Part shown: in pieces, positions 15,673 to 15,817 of the stretch
Layout: every line of letters starts with the position of its first letter
How positions within the stretch are numbered: the first letter of the stretch is position 1
Source of the DNA: Acidobacteriota bacterium
GTDB lineage: Bacteria > Acidobacteriota > UBA4820 > DSQY01
Assembly (NCBI GenBank): GCA_022759065.1
Contig: JAEMPZ010000212.1
Span: 1 to 15,817 of the forward strand
Reading direction: 5' to 3'
DNA length: 15,817 bases
The notes under the pieces: generated by a model
Databases searched by the model: none
What the model was told of the DNA's origin: nothing
Seen by the model: only the letters and a program-made list of their open reading frames with translations
Position numbers and translations under genes: made by a program

Positions 15673-15678
15673 AGGAGG
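15673..15678 (+). promoter_or_regulatory. Ribosome-binding site supporting the GTG start of dsrC
   Basis: AGGAGG ends 7 bases before GTG at 15686. This spacing, plus DsrC homology starting at that codon, supports a non-ATG start. Confidence 0.8.
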
Positions 15679-15685
15679 TAAGGAC

Positions 15686-15817
15686 GTGCCTACCATCGAA
15701 CTGAATGGACACAGCTACGTTGTTGACGAAGACGGGTTTCTCGAAGATCCCTCCATCTGGAACGAAGATGTGGCCAAAGACTTCGCCACTACCGAGGGCG
15801 TGACCGAGCTGACCGAG
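15686..15817 (+). CDS. dsrC: DsrC sulfur-carrier protein (partial, runs off the window)
   Basis: Forty-four codons are visible, beginning with GTG and reading PTIELNGHSYVVDEDGFLED, then SIWNEDVAKDFA. This is the DsrC/TusE signature (IEFNGKxxxVDEDGFL, then WNExVA). DsrC is the co-substrate of DsrAB: two C-terminal cysteines carry sulfite-derived sulfur as a trisulfide that is then reduced by DsrMK. Those cysteines lie beyond the window, so true DsrC versus the tRNA-modification protein TusE cannot be told by motif; the dsr context makes DsrC far more likely. The gap from dsrL is 29 bp. Confidence 0.93.
   Translation, partial: MPTIELNGHSYVVDEDGFLEDPSIWNEDVAKDFATTEGVTELTE

Noticed and set aside
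1..15817. CRISPR array, tRNA or rRNA genes
   Set aside because: No regularly spaced direct repeats, and no tRNA or rRNA signature seen on either strand.

Overview
The window carries most of a dissimilatory sulfate/sulfite metabolism locus from a moderately GC-rich bacterium. On the plus strand, in order, it holds aprB, aprA, a small zinc-finger protein, a YkgJ-type cysteine-cluster protein, qmoA, qmoB, qmoC, dsrA, dsrB, a dsrD-like gene, a ferritin-like protein, dsrL and the first 44 codons of dsrC. Together these cover reduction of APS to sulfite (AprBA), its membrane electron supply (QmoABC), reduction of sulfite (DsrAB), the sulfur carrier (DsrC) and a soluble NAD(P)H-linked electron donor (DsrL). 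Sulfate adenylyltransferase (sat) and the DsrMK(JOP) membrane complex are not in the window. The lineage cannot be fixed from sequence reading alone. DsrA is short (392 aa) and has the [11 protein letters not shown] form seen in Archaeoglobus-like and several non-Desulfovibrio bacterial lineages, so a non-classical sulfate-reducing phylum or a deep Desulfobacterota lineage is plausible.

Layout. Bases 1-1900 are minus-strand accessory DNA: a cytidylate kinase-like protein fused to a BON domain, preceded by an IS1595-type transposase that has lost its first catalytic aspartate. Bases 1899-2564 hold no convincing gene. This stretch is visibly more AT-rich and contains a possible IS end, a strong 10-bp inverted repeat and a possibly structured aprB leader. 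Bases 2565-4917 hold aprBA, closed by a strong intrinsic terminator. Bases 5012-10776 hold the zinc-finger gene, ykgJ and qmoABC, packed with overlaps or short gaps. Bases 10846-15817 hold dsrAB-dsrD-like-ferritin-like-dsrL-dsrC, again co-directional, punctuated by hairpins that lack U-tracts.

How the genes fit together. QmoABC would pass electrons from membrane quinol to AprBA. DsrAB reduces the resulting sulfite, with DsrC as co-substrate carrying the sulfur as a trisulfide. A DsrD-like protein next to dsrB favours the reductive direction, because DsrD is an activator found with reductive-type DsrAB. A DsrL in the same cluster is the unusual part. DsrL is best known from sulfur oxidisers, but a second type occurs in some reducers, and here it suggests an NAD(P)H route to DsrAB. 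The two cysteine-rich proteins between apr and qmo, and the ferritin-like protein between dsrD and dsrL, have no assigned role in the pathway and are the best candidates for undescribed accessory or maturation factors.
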